From assembly GCF_004379255.2 (NCBI RefSeq), contig NC_056037.1, forward strand, positions 34,135,012-34,199,011: a stretch of DNA of 64,000 nucleotides, written 5' to 3'. Within the stretch, counting starts at the first letter, position 1; every line of letters begins with the position of its first letter. Origin of the DNA: Salvia splendens (Eukaryota > Streptophyta > Magnoliopsida > Lamiales > Lamiaceae). The translations under genes and the position numbers were made by a program. Of the stretch, positions 47,222 to 58,239 are shown in pieces. Under the pieces are notes generated by a model that was given only the letters and a program-made list of their open reading frames with translations, did not search any database and had not been told where the DNA came from.

Positions 47222-48031
47222 GACTAAAGTATCAATTTGGTCCTTAACATATTGCGTTTTTTTTATTTTGGTCCAAAACATTATCTTTTGAATTATTCGG
47301 TCCCTCACATTTGAAATCGAATCACATTTGGTCCATTTTGGACGGTTCCGTCAAATTTTTGACGGTTTAAATTATCGGGTCGCAAATCCGTCACTAATCT
47401 GTCACTAACTGAGAGAAACTGATCCGTCACTAATTGAGAGAAACTGATTCGGTAAATTTTTGACGGAGTTCATGGTTCTCCACCACGGAGCGCCGGCGTG
47501 GCCTTCCCACCGTGCGTGGCTCTTCGTCTTCGTCCTCTTCTTCATCTTCACCTTCGCCTTCACCCTCCCCACCACCAGGGACGGCGCCGGCCTAGAATTC
47601 CAAATCCAGCCTCCCCAACTCCGTCTTCGACGCGCTTCACCACTACGCCGCCCTCAACGCCTCCTCCACCGGCCGCATGTCCGCCGACGAGCTGAACACC
47701 ATCGCCGCCATGCTCCGCCGCTGCGCCGCCTCCTGCAACATCCTCGTCTTCGGGCTTAGTCACGAAACCCTATTGTGGAATTCCCTCAACCACAACGGCC
47801 GCACCGTGTTCTCGCGCGTATTAGTGATGGATTTGTGACGGATTAGTTTCTCCCAGTTAGTGACAGATTTGTGACCCGATAATTAAAATCGTCAAAAATT
47901 TGACGGAACCGTCCAAAATGGACCAAATGTGACCCGTTTTTATCTGTGAGAGACCGAATAATTCAAAAGATAATGTTTTGGACCAAAATAAAAAAACGCA
48001 ATATGTTAAGGACCAAATTGGGACTTTAGTC
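47222..48031. mobile_element. Pack-MULE with a captured DUF579 gene fragment
   Basis: 810 bp flanked by a perfect 9-bp duplication TTTTACTTT (47213-47221 and 48032-48040). The inverted ends (GACTAAAGT..., with CAATTTGGTCCTTAACATAT on the left and its complement on the right) extend over roughly 200 bp and include a shared GACGGTTCCGTCAAATTT-type segment. Between them lies a 340-bp GC-rich insert that reads as a plant gene. Terminal repeats, duplication and captured exon DNA make this a textbook Pack-MULE. Confidence 0.93.
47472..47811 (+). pseudogene. DUF579 (GXM/IRX15-type) gene fragment
   Basis: The first part gives MVLHHGAPAWPSH and a hydrophobic anchor (LFVFVLFFIFTFAFTL). After a frame change near 47595, codons 47596-47811 read VFDALHHYAALN, MSADELNTIAAMLRRC, CNILVFGLSHETLLWNSLNH and NGRTVF. 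This is the start of the DUF579 domain of glucuronoxylan methyltransferases and IRX15 proteins, which modify xylan in the Golgi. It covers only the N-terminal anchor and first third of the domain, so no enzyme can result. The parental gene is outside this window. Confidence 0.85.
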
Positions 48032-48040
48032 TTTTACTTT

Positions 48041-49087
48041 TTCTCTCTACCTCTGTCTTCCTTTACTAATTTTACATTAAAACTCGTGTCGACCCCAAAT
48101 ATCATCAAAAGAAATGTCATGAACTACTAAATCAAAAAATATATATATATTATTGGCTATAAGTTCGTAAAACTTGGGCCAAAGTGTAAGTACTGGACCC
48201 AACCTAAATAAATGATTCTAATTTTTTGCAATGGGGGCCATTCCTTACAACCCAACATTTAATTAGTACGACCATGGAACACACACATGTCTACTGTCTC
48301 TCCTTTTGCTGATCCATCACTATTCACCAACTTTCTTTCTTTATAAGGTTTTTTTATGTATAGCTATTTCTCTTGAGTTTTAGAGATCGATTTCTTATGT
48401 TTTTTTTCATAATCACGTGGGATTCCAAACTATTGGGATAATGAGTTTTAGTTATTTGAACAATAGTCTTAGTGATACGCTGGGCAAATTGCCCTTGAAT
48501 AACAATTCAATTCGATGCATTGCAATTAATGTAAGTATCATGATTATATTGGCATACGTTCCATTTCGCTTACAGCTCAGTTTTGAGTAAAATATGAATA
48601 TATTCCTATACTATAGTAGAACTGTATTTTCTCTTTTATCTTATAATAATCTCAACTAATGTTGCTGCCATTATCTCATGCAAATTCAATTCTCTCGAGT
48701 CTCTCTTGTGACAATGAAGTAGGTGGCAAATATTGAAGTTTGAATCATTTGACATTTTTTTTTATCCACAATGCATCTGGGAAACAAGGTCAACGAATTT
48801 ATAATCAATCAGCCCATCCCCAAATTTAAGTAAGTTTCAGCCACAACACAAACGGCACGCACAATTCAGCCAACCACAGCACAAACGACGCACACAATTC
48901 AGCCGCAACCTGTTGTGATGCGGAATTCACCATGGCTGCTAGCCTTTTAGTCACAACATCCCCATCCATTCTCATTCAATCAAGATTCTATGACATTCAC
49001 AAAAACTTAAAACTTCTTGATTTCAAAGATTATATTTTGTGGTATATAATCCTTCATAATAGAGAAGGGAATTTTGCATTGCTTTAT
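48041..49087. other. Intergenic
   Basis: No gene recognised. A short duplicated CAGCC.CAAC.CAGCACAAACG-type segment occurs near 48838-48910. Confidence 0.4.
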
Positions 49088-49104
49088 GGGGGGGGGGGGG
49101 GGGG
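49088..49104 (+). repeat. Run of 17 G
   Basis: An uninterrupted homopolymer of G, exceptional in this AT-rich DNA. The length may be inexact, since assembly at such runs is unreliable. Confidence 0.85.
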
Positions 49105-49115
49105 TCTTTTATACA

Positions 49116-49320
49116 CTCCCTCTGTGCCAAGGTGAATGTTATACTTTCATTTTTACTTTATTCCCCAAAAGATGTTACATTTCTTTTTTTAAGAGATTTT
49201 TTTCTTTTGCATTCGTATATAAATTTATATTTCCTCTCTCTCCACTTAAAACATAAAACAATATCTCTTCAAATTTCGTGTTATCACCCAAGTGTGACAC
49301 CTACCTTAGGACGAATGGAG
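49116..49320. mobile_element. Worn Stowaway MITE
   Basis: CTCCCTCTGTGCCAAGG on the left pairs imperfectly with CCTTAGGACGAATGGAG on the right; TA follows the right end, but the left flank is not TA. 205 bp. Confidence 0.65.
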
Positions 49321-49322
49321 TA

Positions 49323-50019
49323 TTGTTGTTTTTCAAGCCAACATTTCTTGTGAGTTCAATATGTTGACAATTGATTTTGCAATGAAGAGAAAAAGAGCAT
49401 TACTTTCTATATAAATTTGTTGGACAATATGATATCAATGATTAGTTTAGTGATAAATATATTTTGCTAAAATTTAAATGATGTGGGTCCAAAACTTAAC
49501 TTCATCTTATTGGATTTTTTAATTTTATCATATTTTTTCATTTTATTTTATTATTTTGCCTTTCTTTTTCTAAAACACATTTATATTTTTATAAGTTTGT
49601 GAATTTCATTACTATACAAAAAATAAACAGTATATTAATTTAATTTAAACAGTTAACTAAGTTTAATTGTTTTATGAATATTTTGTTTTTAATGAATCTC
49701 ATATTTTAATTAAAATGAAAAAATAGTAGTACTATTTGTTTAGATTTTATAATAATTAAATTAAAATAATAAATGAATAGAACTGTGGGACCAATGATTA
49801 TAATGGAATTAATGGATGGTGAGTTGTGGATGTTGTTTCTTAAACAAGAAATGAGGCAAAAAAATTTATGAAACCCATGAACATGGAGTGAATGAACGAT
49901 TTAAGAAATGTAATTGAGGATGATCTTATCTCATCGCGTTTTGTTCATTGAAAAATTGTGGAGGAAGACGTCGAGGGATACAAAAAATGGGAGGTGACTT
50001 CACGAGCTATGAGCGGGGC
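49323..50019. other. Intergenic, AT-rich
   Basis: No gene recognised. Confidence 0.4.
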
Positions 50020-51390
50020 GGAGGTGCATTGTCCAGGTCCAACAGAAACAACGTTGTCTGCTTCGGATTCTGCTATGGTCGATGTCTTCTTGATGATAAT
50101 TTTTTTAAATGGAGAAATGCAAGGTAGAAATGAAGAGAAATGTGAGGTAAAATTATTTTTTCAATTTTAAAATTGGAAGTTAGATTAAATTGACACATAA
50201 TGAGTCAAACATTAGTAAATTAACAGGTAGGAACTATCTGTAGTCAAAATTAATTGTTTTTTAAAAATTACTATAAATATAATAAAACTTGATAATTTTA
50301 GAGGCTTTTATTATAATTGTTTTAAAAATTAATTGCAATTTATTTATTTATTTTTAATTGCCTGACATAAGTAATATTGTTTTTCGGATTCTGCTATGAC
50401 CGATGTTTTCTTGACAATAATTTTTCCAAAAAGGAGAAATGTGAGGTAGGAATGCATAGAGATGTGAGGTAAAATTAATTTTTCAATTTTAAAATTAGAA
50501 GTTAGATAAAATTGACATATAAGGAGTCAAACATTATTAAACTGACAAGTATGAACTATCTGTAGTCAAAATAATTGTCATATAATTTAAAAATTACTCT
50601 AAAAATGAAATATGATAAAAATATTTTGACAATTTTAGCTGCTATTATTATAATTGTTTCTAAAATTAATTGTTTTTAGTTTTCCAACAGAAGTAACGTT
50701 GTCTGCTTCCGATTTTGCGACGTCCGGTGTCTTTTTGACGAGATTTTTTTTAAAGAGAGAAATGTAGAAGGTAGGAATGAAGAGAGATATGATGTAAAAT
50801 TAATTTTTCAATTTTAAATTGAAAGTTAGATTAAATTGACGAGTCAAACATTATTAAATTGACAGGTAGGAACTATATATACTAGTAAAAATTATTATAA
50901 AAATAAAATAAAATAAAAATTGATAATTTTAGCTATTATTATTAAAATAGACATATAATGAGTTAAACATTATTAAATTGACAAGTATGAACCATCTGTA
51001 GTCAAAATAATTGTCATATAATTTAAAAATTACTCTAAAAATGAAATATGATAAAAATTGATAAGTTTAGCAACTATTATTATAATTGTTTCTAAAATTA
51101 ATTGTTATATAATTAATTTTTTTAAGTCGTCCAACAAAAGTAACGTTGTTTGCTTCGAATTTTACGATGCCCGATGTCTTCTAACGAGAACTTTTTTAAA
51201 GAAAAAAAATGTAAAAAGGGAGAAATGAAGAGAGACGTCAGGTAAAATTAAATTTTTAATTTTAAATTGGAAGAGATATTAAATTGGCGAGTCAAATATT
51301 ATTAATTTGACAGGTAGGAACTATATGTAGTCAAAATTATTAAAAAAATAAAATATAATAAAAATTGATAATTTTAGCTATTATTATTAA
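50020..51390. repeat. Four-copy degenerate tandem repeat upstream of the TGA gene
   Basis: Units begin at about 50034, 50385, 50690 and 51125 with variants of AACGTTGTCTGCTTC-GATT, then GATGTCTTCTTGA, GAGGTAAAATTAATTTTTCA and GGAACTATCTGTAGTCAAAA, in the same order. Unit lengths differ (roughly 300-430 bp) through indels. Copies are diverged, so the array is old. No coding sequence. It ends about 100 bp before the TGA promoter. Confidence 0.85.
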
Positions 51391-51498
51391 AAAAATTTAA
51401 TTCTATAGGGTGGAAGTTCCCGCCTGAAAGTAGGCGACTTTGAAGAGGTGTAGGAGGGAATCCTAGACTGCTCCGCTGCAGTGGCGGTGGCGCGGCGG

Positions 51499-51506
51499 TA
51501 TAAAAA
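51499..51506 (+). promoter_or_regulatory. TATA box of the TGA gene
   Basis: TATAAAAA predicts transcription from about 51530. The leader then runs to a good donor (CCAG/GTAATT at 51778/51779), implying a 5' UTR intron; the acceptor is uncertain, with CGGCAG near 51923 and GCATAG near 52004 as candidates. Confidence 0.5.
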
Positions 51507-52030
51507 GTAGTGTCACATATGGGTTGCGGTGGCTGAGCTGGGTCCCGTTGAATTTATCCAACGTCCCTGCACCACTGCAGGTTGATTCTTCCAAGCAAAA
51601 CCTCCGCAATTAATTCCCATTTATTTCTTCTCCTAACAAAATTTAATTATATTCCTACTTTGATCTGCTATTGCAATAGTCCTATCTATCGATTCTATCC
51701 TATCTCATCACCATCCCATCTGCCATCATCTTCTATTCAACTCTCTTTCGTATTTGCACTAATTAAGGCAAATTCCAGGTAATTCTTTAATTTTAGAATT
51801 GCAGAAGAAATATGCACAATTTGTATGCACGCTTGTTTTATTGACTCAAAAAACAATTTTATTTCTGCAAAAGATATGCTCAGATTTTCTTACTTCAACC
51901 TTTTCTCCCTCTCGTTTCGGCAGCCGTTTCTGCTCCTACCTCTCTGATTCTTGCACTCTTTTCCTTGTGCAACTTCTTGCTCTTGTAGTCTTGTTGCTGC
52001 ATAGAACACGTGAGGAAAGTTGGAGTTGAG

Positions 52031-55001
52031 ATGCATAGCTTCAAGTCCACTGTAACACAACAAGCTATTGCTCTCACCACTTCTGATGTGTATTGCCATT
52101 CTCAGCCATCATTTTACATCAGGTTCTTAAAGATGCTGTCTTTTTTTAGTGTTTGCATGTCTCATTTTATTCAGGGTGATGAGGCTCTTGCATGTCTCAT
52201 TTTAGGGGTGAAGAAGGTAGTAGAAATGGGGCTCGCTTTTCAGATCTTGGGGAGCTGGAGCAGTCTCCTGGAAATGGGTTTCATCATGATGATGCTTTGA
52301 ACTTAAGCAGAAGTAAGCTTCTCTGTGTTTGTTTGTGTTTTTTGACACAACTTGTTCTAACTAACATAAACCTTGTGTGTTAATTAGGCTCAATGTACAA
52401 TGATTTGAAGGCAAGCAATGTTTCTGTTGTGTCTAGTAACTTGCAGTTTGGTGGCCTCAACAACGTATGTCTTCTTCCACATCTTCAGCACTCAAGCTCT
52501 ATTCACAAATTCTGATGAGTTGAATGCTTTGTGTTTTTACAGAGCTTGGGTTCAGCAGAGATGGTTTCATCTGCAACAGGGGTTGACTCAGGCCAATTCA
52601 TGTCACACAAGGGGCCAATTGTGGATTTCTGCGGCGGTGGTGGTGCTATGGGAAATGGCCAGTTTGAAAACTGGGGTGATTCAGGGGTGGTGGCAGATCA
52701 CAGCCAGCAGACTGACACTTCTACAGACACTGATGACAAAAATCAGGTCCCCCTTTTTTTCCTCTTCTCCTCACTACCTGTTTCTTGAATCCACAATGTG
52801 TGAGAAAGTTTATTCTTTTACACTTAAGTTTGGAAGTCTTCACATGTTTTGTCTTCTTTCTTCAAATGTTCGAGTTCTGTTAATCATGTAGTAACTCACA
52901 GCTCTCTATTGCCAACACTGATATTGTGTTGGAACTTGAGATTAATTTTTTCTGCTGTGGAAAAACATATTTTTTCAATGAAAGAGTTCTACTTGGCTAC
53001 TTGTTTTGGGGAGTAAATGAACTTCATGACTCATTAGGCCAAAGTTTCTTAAATTTTTGGGAAATTTGGGGCTTTTGGTAGACATTCATTCAAAGGAACT
53101 GACTTGTTGATTTGGCTGTGCATTTTTCAGTATCCTGTAGTGCACAATGAGAGATTGATGGGCGCGGACTCTATGGACCAATTGAATGAGAAAATCGGAG
53201 ACCAAAAGGTCGTTTCTTTGCTATTTCTAACTTGTTTTACTGCCAGGTATAATATGTTTTGTCGAAGTGACAATATTTTGTTTTACGTTGCCTTCGATTC
53301 AGACATTGCGTAGGCTAGCTCAGAATCGTGAAGCAGCTCGGAAGAGCCGAATGAGGAAAAAGGTAATTGCAAATCGTTTGAACACTTGTTGATTGATTAT
53401 TATGGGGAACTTGTATGCTTATACTCCCCTTCCATGGTTAGGTCCATGGCTACAAAAATTTGTCTAATTGTTAAGGAGTCTAGTTATCCGGCTTTGATGG
53501 ATTTACCTTAAAATTACTACGCAAACTATTGCTTCTTGCTTTACCTCGAATTCTCCGAACATATACTCTCTGTTCCTCTACCTACAACATATGTGGGGCT
53601 TAATTCGAAGCTACTAAAAATTTTGTATATTTTCATGTTGCCTTTTGGCCCAAAAAAGCTAATGCTAATGCATTAATTTGTTTCAGTGAGAAAGTTCATA
53701 TGATTGAGTAACATTTAGTTTTGGTTTTTGGTTAGGCCTATGTTCAACAGCTTGAGAATAGTCGGCTAAAGCTCACGCAACTAGAGCAGGAGCTGAAAAA
53801 AGTACGGCAGCAGGTATATTCCCTTTGTCATGTTTGAGAATTAAGAAAGTACAAGGATCGTTGAAATCCCAAACGTGTTCCTTTAGGGATTAAATTACGT
53901 GTTATCTTCGTTCCAATAAAAATAGCTTCACTTTGTACAGACATGTAGAGCTAATCCTAAATAATGCAGGGTGCGTTAGCCGCATCTGGATATCATGCAG
54001 ATCATTCTCTAGGTGGAAATGGTAAGTCAAGAAGTTCTTCCCTACATGTGGACATCATTTTAACTAGCAAAATCCAGAGACCTATGATTCGACTACTGAA
54101 AATATGAAATCTGTGTCTGATCAAGTGGCATTTCCTTTTCATAAATCATGAGTATAGGGACTATGGCATTTGACCTAGATTATGCGAGATGGCTTGATGA
54201 ACACCAGCGGCTGATTAATGATCTCAGAACTGCTGTAAATTCTCATGTGGGCGACAGTGAACTCCGGCTTCTTGTTGAGGGCATGATGTCTCATTATGAT
54301 GAGATATTCCGCCTTAAGAGTGCTGGTGCAAAATCAGACGTCTTTCACATGCTTTCGGGCATGTGGAAGACTCCGGCTGAGAGGTGCTTCATGTGGTTAG
54401 GAGGATTTTGCTGCTCTGAGGTTCTCAAGGTAATCTAATGTTATTTCTGTATTTTTTTAGTACTCCTGCAATAATGGATAGAGATCTTATTCCGTTTCCA
54501 TCATCTGTTTGTGAAACATTTAGATACTCGGAAACCAAATCGAGCCATTAACAGAGCAACAGCTGGTGGGGATTTGCAACCTGCAGCAATCCTCCCAACA
54601 GGCTGAGGATGCCTTGTCTCAAGGAATGGAAGCTCTTCAACAGTCGCTCGTAGAGACACTCTCCTCAAACGCCCTCGCCCCTCGTAACTCTGCAAACATG
54701 GCTGACTATATGGGGCAGATGGCCATTGCCATGAGCAAGCTTGCCACACTTGAGAATTTCCTTCATCAGGCAAGTATCCTTTCCAAATACGAAAACCTCG
54801 TGTATCAATTCACCATAATAAAACTTCTAAAAGTTTTGAATTTTACACCAACAGGCCGACCTCCTGAGACTCCAGATGTTGCAACAACTGCAACGAATAC
54901 TAACAACTCGTCAAGCTGCTCGTGCTCTTCTTGCCATCAGTGATCACAGATCAAGGCTCCGAGCTCTGAGCTCGTTGTGGCTAGCACGCCCTAAGGAATG
55001 A
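52031..55001 (+). CDS. TGA10: TGA bZIP transcription factor, TGA9/TGA10 type
   Basis: Eleven coding exons: 52031-52122, 52206-52312, 52388-52464, 52543-52746, 53131-53208, 53303-53362, 53736-53813, 53970-54021, 54158-54429, 54524-54769, 54855-55001. Phases agree throughout and give 470 residues, a normal length. The N-terminal part carries GARFSDLGELEQSPGNG and TDTSTDTDDKN, features of the TGA9/TGA10 group. The basic region (AQNREAARKSRMRKK, Asn194 and Arg202) and the leucine zipper with LTQLEQELKKVRQQ follow. A DOG1 domain starts about residue 250 (DYARWLDEHQRLINDLR) and includes RCFMWLGGF. These nuclear factors bind TGACG motifs; in Arabidopsis TGA9/TGA10 act with ROXY glutaredoxins in anther development. 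The last intron begins with GC in place of GT. TGA9 versus TGA10 is not resolved. Confidence 0.94.
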
Positions 55002-55450
55002 TATTGCTGTCTTCTTATGTTCGTCGACACCCTACTTTGCCTACTAGCCCGCCATGTAAGTAAAAGCATTTTCTAGTGAGACATGTTGATCCATAGCTTA
55101 GCGGAGAACCTTTTTCTGTATCAAAGAATCGTTTATGCACTGCAATTTCTTGATGATCAATGTCTAAGAACCGTTACAAACGTATGATCTCAAACCATCA
55201 TTTATTTAGAGAAAAGATTCTGGATATATTTCCCAAGATCATCAGACTTTATTCATTCATATTTACATATCCTTTAATAAAAGAATCACAAAAATATTTT
55301 CCTAATCTTCAGTTTTCTCAACGCCCTTGTTTGTTTGTCCTCTTTCGTTCCTCTTCCTTCCTGCAGCCATAAAAAGTAGCCAAGTTTGGTTATTAATTAC
55401 AAAAATAAAAAAAAGGTACTCTAAAGTAAATATTTGTCTCAAAATTCAGA
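55002..55450. other. Gap between convergent genes
   Basis: 3' UTRs of the TGA gene and of the minus-strand small gene. No other feature seen. Confidence 0.5.
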
Positions 55451-55756
55451 TTATGAAAGCATACTTGATCTGTTCTTCCTCCTTGACTGCACAATTTGTG
55501 GGATGAACACACCAGTCCCGTTTCCAGTTCTCGACGCATTCATGATCAACGCACGCGCTGCAACCTCCTCCTTATGCCGGAGCCAGTCGTAATATCCACG
55601 ACGGCCCTGTTTCTGGGCTGCCACTGCGTTCGAATTCTTGATTTTGTGTTCTTGAACATCATGGTCGTCGTCTGCTGTGAGTTGCAAGACTTGTTTCCTT
55701 AGCTCACTGTAGAAAACATCATCCTCGTATTCCAACTCGTCAAACTGAAAATCCAT
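55451..55756 (-). CDS. Small plant protein with GNGTGVFIP motif, function unknown
   Basis: A single-exon ORF of 101 codons. It starts MDFQFDELEYEDDVFYSELR (acidic) and ends with a basic region carrying RRGYYDWLRHKEE and GNGTGVFIPQIVQSRRKN. The GNGTGVFIP block is one I recognise from small uncharacterised plant proteins, which supports a real gene. No signal peptide, membrane segment or known domain. A TATATATA run near 55816-55825 sits about 60 bp upstream on the same strand, in the right place for a promoter. It converges on the TGA gene. A nuclear role is possible from its basic tail but is a guess. Confidence 0.65.
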   Translation of the reverse strand: MDFQFDELEYEDDVFYSELRKQVLQLTADDDHDVQEHKIKNSNAVAAQKQGRRGYYDWLRHKEEVAARALIMNASRTGNGTGVFIPQIVQSRRKNRSSMLS

Positions 55757-56747
55757 TGAGAAGTTTTGCTATTGAGTTGCGGATCTTTGTTATGTTTTCA
55801 CTTGCAAATTTTGTGATATATATATGTGTGGTATGCGTGTAAAATTTGATGTTTTATGGCCTGTCTCCACCTATTTGGATTCAAATTGCTAGGAAAATTC
55901 CCAAATTTGTAATATAGTTTGTGATTCCATGTGTTTTTTTAATTTAAATTGAATATTAGTGGTGAATTTTCGTAACCGAGTCTGTTTTGGGTCTAAAACG
56001 CGTTGAAAATTTACTGGATTCTAGAAATGAAATCTTTATTGTAATGATGATTTTTCTATATTGACTTCGTGTGGGGCGGGTCATGAAAATTTGCCTAGTA
56101 TTTTCATTCTATACTTAGTATTTAAAATGCACAAAATGAAATATTCTTATGTTCCATAATAACAGAATCATATTCTTTATTATTGTTTTATTATAGTTGG
56201 ATTATTTTATTTTTTGAAAAACGTTAATAATACATTTAATCTATTTTATTTTATTTCATTACTATTTCTTAGTTGTTTATTTTACTTTCTTTCTTATTAT
56301 ATTCTTTTTTCTTGAGTGGTTATATTATAATTTTCTTAAATTTCATTTCCATGAGAATTATCTCAATTATTATAGGATGAATGGAGTAAAATATAGAAAT
56401 ATATTATACTATTTTTTTTATTCCACGACAATGAAGTTGTAGTATTTCGTTTTGAATTGTTCCGTTGTAGAGGAGTAGTTTTTTTTTGCTTATTCATTTT
56501 TATGGGGTAAGTGAATTATTTTTTGACAAATTCATCAATAAGGAATAAGGTCATGCACATCAATAAAGGGAATTAATTATAACATTACATGTGCTATTTA
56601 TGTTAGTATTACTTAAGAAGATTAAATATAATTAAGGGCATTAATTGTGTTATTAATTGTGAAATATGTGTGCAATGCGCACGAAAAGAACGTCCTTCGT
56701 TTTTCAGGCAAAATTTACTTTTTAATCTTTATTCTTATCAATTACTA
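55757..56747. other. Intergenic, AT-rich
   Basis: Promoter of the small gene at the left. Beyond that nothing recognised apart from possible worn MITE sequence around 56150-56400. Confidence 0.4.
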
Positions 56748-56981
56748 CTCCCTTCATCCCTGAAAAGTATAAGTGTATAACATTTGGTATGACATGGATT
56801 TTAATGCATAGTTGGTAAAACAAGAGAGAAATAGAAAAAAAAATAATTAAAGTATTGTTAATGGAAAATTGATCTCACTACATTAGAGAAAAATGAGCTT
56901 CCAAAATAAAAAGTTCATAATTTTTCAAAAACAAACTAAAAATGAAATAGTTCATAATTTTCAGGGACAGAAGGTGAGAAG
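56748..56981. mobile_element. Stowaway MITE
   Basis: CTCCCTTCATCCCTGAAAAG on the left pairs with TTTTCAGGGACAGAAGG on the right; TA on both sides. 234 bp. Confidence 0.78.
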
Positions 56982-57135
56982 TACTATTTTCTATTCTTTC
57001 AAGTAATGTGATGTTTCTTGTATTTTAGCAGTACTATTTTGGCACCTAATTTATAAATAAAAAAAATACTGGGATAGATAGTAAATGTGACGGTCGCAAA
57101 AATAATTATGGATAGGGACTAAAATTTTTAAATTT

Positions 57136-57138
<3 letters not shown>

Positions 57139-57200
<62 letters not shown>
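57139..57200. repeat. (AT)n microsatellite
   Basis: About 30 uninterrupted AT units, directly against the left end of the following element; a shorter TATATATATA lies at its right end. Confidence 0.95.
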
Positions 57201-57204
<4 letters not shown>

Positions 57205-57533
57205 TCCCATTATTCACAAATCCACTCTTAAAGACCGAACTAGAGACCAAATTAGGGCCCTTAGATCTAGGGTTTAATGGATGAGATTAGACAATGCTAT
57301 ATTAATTTCGCTCCTTCATTAGGTAGACAATTTACTTCAATGCAGGGGTATTTTGGCCAAAACATATATGAGCTCATCTCCTACCCCATCTCATCTTCTC
57401 TTATTTCCTCCTTCTAAATCTCTCCTCCATCCATCTCTCTCTCTAAACAAAATTGAAATCCCCAGAAGTCGTCGTCCTCAACGCATTTGGCCCTCCTTCG
57501 CGGTACCGCTGCCGTCGCCGGCGTGAGACGGCA

Positions 57534-58160
57534 TGTGTTGCCGTCACTCTCACGGCTGTCACCCTTTAGCGTCGTCATGTGAATTTGTATAATCTTTCGC
57601 CAATCTCCTGATCATCCTCATACTTTATCAATGGCTCCATCTCTTCATCTTCGCTGCCGCTTGACGACGGATCTGGATAGCCGGAATCCGATCAATGTAA
57701 GGATACTCATACGATCCACAGTATCCCATCCCCTTGAACCAATCATGAAATCTTGAGAGCTCCTCTGCCTGCACGGCCCCTTCGACGCAGCTCCAGTAGG
57801 GCATCCGGATTAGATTCTCCAAAACCTTATCCATCTCCACCGCGTACCAGCAGATACTATCGTGGATCACGTGCTTCATCGCCGACCGCACCAGGAAGCT
57901 TCTCGAAGCCGCACCAACCGGTCAGCAGCTTATGGCGCGATCGATCAGACTCTGAACCTGAGGCATAACTTCAATCGTGCTCGTCAATTTATCCGCATCG
58001 TCTCCATTGGTATAAATGAATGCGTGTGCGTCTAGTGCTTCGTCGAGTAGCCTAGCGTAGGATTTAACAAAGGCGGTGTAATCGTCGGAGGTGGAGGAGG
58101 TGCTGTCACGGAAAGTGCAAGGGTAGAGGGATGTGCTGCCGTCACTCTCACGGCTCTCAC
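57534..58160. repeat. 29-bp direct repeat flanking the captured fragment
   Basis: 57534-57562 and 58132-58160 both read TGTG.TGCCGTCACTCTCACGGCT.TCAC with two differences. They bracket the ANTH-like fragment, suggesting how it was acquired or rearranged. Confidence 0.7.
57628..58131 (-). pseudogene. Captured clathrin-assembly (ANTH domain) gene fragment
   Basis: On the minus strand from 58131: SLYPCTFRDSTSS, DDYTAFVKSYARLLDEALD, MPQVQSLIDRAISC, a TGA at about 57919-57921, then in the same frame PVGAASRSFLVRSAMKHVIH, AVQAEELSRFHDWFKGMGYC and YEYPYIDRIPAIQIRR. This order matches plant AP180/CALM-type clathrin assembly proteins (At1g33340-like), which link phosphoinositide membranes to clathrin. 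Segments between the blocks are missing. One premature stop and missing termini make it a fragment. Homology is from memory of the family, without a search. Confidence 0.75.
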
Positions 58161-58239
58161 GACATTTGAAACGAAGTATTTGTAGAAGAATTTGGTGTCC
58201 TACTGGATGAAGTAAAAACCTAGTATAATGAAGTATTAA

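Noticed and set aside
34785..55001. A coordinated gene cluster or new system linking RAV, protease and TGA genes
   Set aside because: The genes are of unrelated families, far apart and separated by transposons; nothing shows joint regulation.
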